Assembly: GCA_013397115.1 (NCBI GenBank)
Contig: VWZW01002555.1
Span: 148,329 to 212,328 of the forward strand
Reading direction: 5' to 3'
Length of the DNA: 64,000 nucleotides
Source: Edolisoma coerulescens
Lineage: Eukaryota; Chordata; Aves; Passeriformes; Campephagidae
The notes beneath the pieces were generated by a model. It ran no database searches, had not been told where the DNA came from, and was given only the letters and a program-made list of their open reading frames with translations. The position numbers and the translations under genes are program-made. Position 1 is the first letter of the stretch. Every line of letters begins with the position of its first letter. Shown in pieces: positions 63,640 through 64,000 of the stretch.

Positions 63640-64000
63640 GGGTGCTGGACCGGAGCTGCAGCACCGGTGCTGCCCCGGCCCGGAGCCCCGCGCCCCCCCA
63701 GCGGGGTTTAACCCGCCCCCGGGGCCGCGGGAGGGTCCGGCCGGGCCGGGGCTGGAGCCGGAGCCCCCCCCGCCCCGGGCATTTCGCTTTCGGTTCGTGC
63801 AGCGCGGCCGCGCCGCTCCGCGCCCCGGCCGGGCCCAGCCGCCTGCGGGGGGTTAATTGTTGTTATTTATTTATTTTCAATGAAACGAAGGCGCTCGTGG
63901 CGCCCCGGGCGGGCCGCGGGGCCGCGGCGGAGGCGGGAGCGAGCGGATCCAGCGGCGGGGGCAGCGCGGCCGGCCCGGGGTCGAGCGCGGGCTCGCCACA
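63640..64000 (-). promoter_or_regulatory. FBXW11: CpG island at the 5' end of FBXW11 (edge; exon 1 just outside)
   Basis: Base composition changes abruptly from the AT-rich intron to very GC-rich, CpG-dense sequence from about 63640. It has runs such as 'acccgcccccggggccgcgg' and 'cccccgccccgggc' that contain Sp1-type GC boxes. It is interrupted by an AT-rich stretch at about 63852-63885 and continues to the window end. Vertebrate housekeeping genes such as FBXW11 normally start in a CpG island. Because the start codon is not in the window, this segment is probably the downstream shoulder of the promoter island (start of intron 1). Whether it includes part of exon 1 cannot be decided from the sequence alone. 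Confidence 0.7.

Larger units (their letters stand above)
48137..64000 (-). other. FBXW11: FBXW11 intron 1 (partial, at least 15.9 kb)
   Basis: Upstream of the 102-bp cassette exon to the window end. The exon 1 peptide MEPDSVIEDKTIELM is not encoded anywhere here, so this is intron 1 apart from possible promoter sequence at the far right. I recognise no CR1 copy in it, in contrast to the downstream intron, and no gene. It holds a microsatellite at 57799, one ambiguous base at 49801 and the GC-rich island near 63640-64000. Confidence 0.75.

Noticed and set aside
63638..63856. 72-codon plus-strand ORF in the GC-rich end
   Set aside because: Pro/Arg/Gly-rich translation of a CpG island, on the wrong strand for FBXW11 and without a recognised domain.
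1..64000. A previously undescribed multi-gene system
   Set aside because: All coding signal is explained by one well-known gene; the remainder is intron, UTR, CR1 and simple repeats.

Overview
The window is a stretch of vertebrate, almost certainly avian, nuclear DNA. The evidence is at least thirteen CR1 LINE fragments of the kind that dominates bird genomes, compact GT-AG introns, and one widely split protein-coding gene. Several CR1 copies are nearly identical, and their style suggests a songbird; that last step is inference.

One gene fills the window, on the minus strand: FBXW11 (beta-TrCP2/HOS), the substrate-recognition F-box/WD40 subunit of an SCF ubiquitin ligase. I assembled twelve coding exons by hand from splice sites and reading frame. 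The stop codon is at 1582-1584 and the most upstream exon seen is at 48035-48136. With the cassette exon at 48035-48136 the exons give residues 16-542 of a 542-residue protein. The missing first 15 residues (start codon and exon 1) lie beyond position 64000. FBXW11-specific residues separate the gene from its paralogue BTRC.

Layout, left to right (3' to 5' of the gene): 3' UTR with a CR1 insertion (1-1581); seven closely spaced WD40 exons (1582-7197); a 10.6 kb intron with a CR1 and a 41-bp tandem repeat; the linker and F-box exons (17750-18783); a 5.4 kb intron with three CR1s; the dimerization-domain exon (24229-24454); a 63-bp cassette exon (25523-25585); a 22.4 kb intron with most of the CR1 copies; a 102-bp cassette exon (48035-48136); then at least 15.9 kb of intron 1, ending in a GC-rich, CpG-dense island (about 63640-64000) next to the presumed promoter and exon 1.

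I found no second gene, no tRNA or rRNA, no CRISPR and no unknown system. The most interesting signals are a sharp exon-confined jump in third-position GC in two WD40 exons, two in-frame cassette exons (one with a weak donor and an in-frame backup donor), and young near-identical CR1 copies in inverted orientation inside one pre-mRNA.
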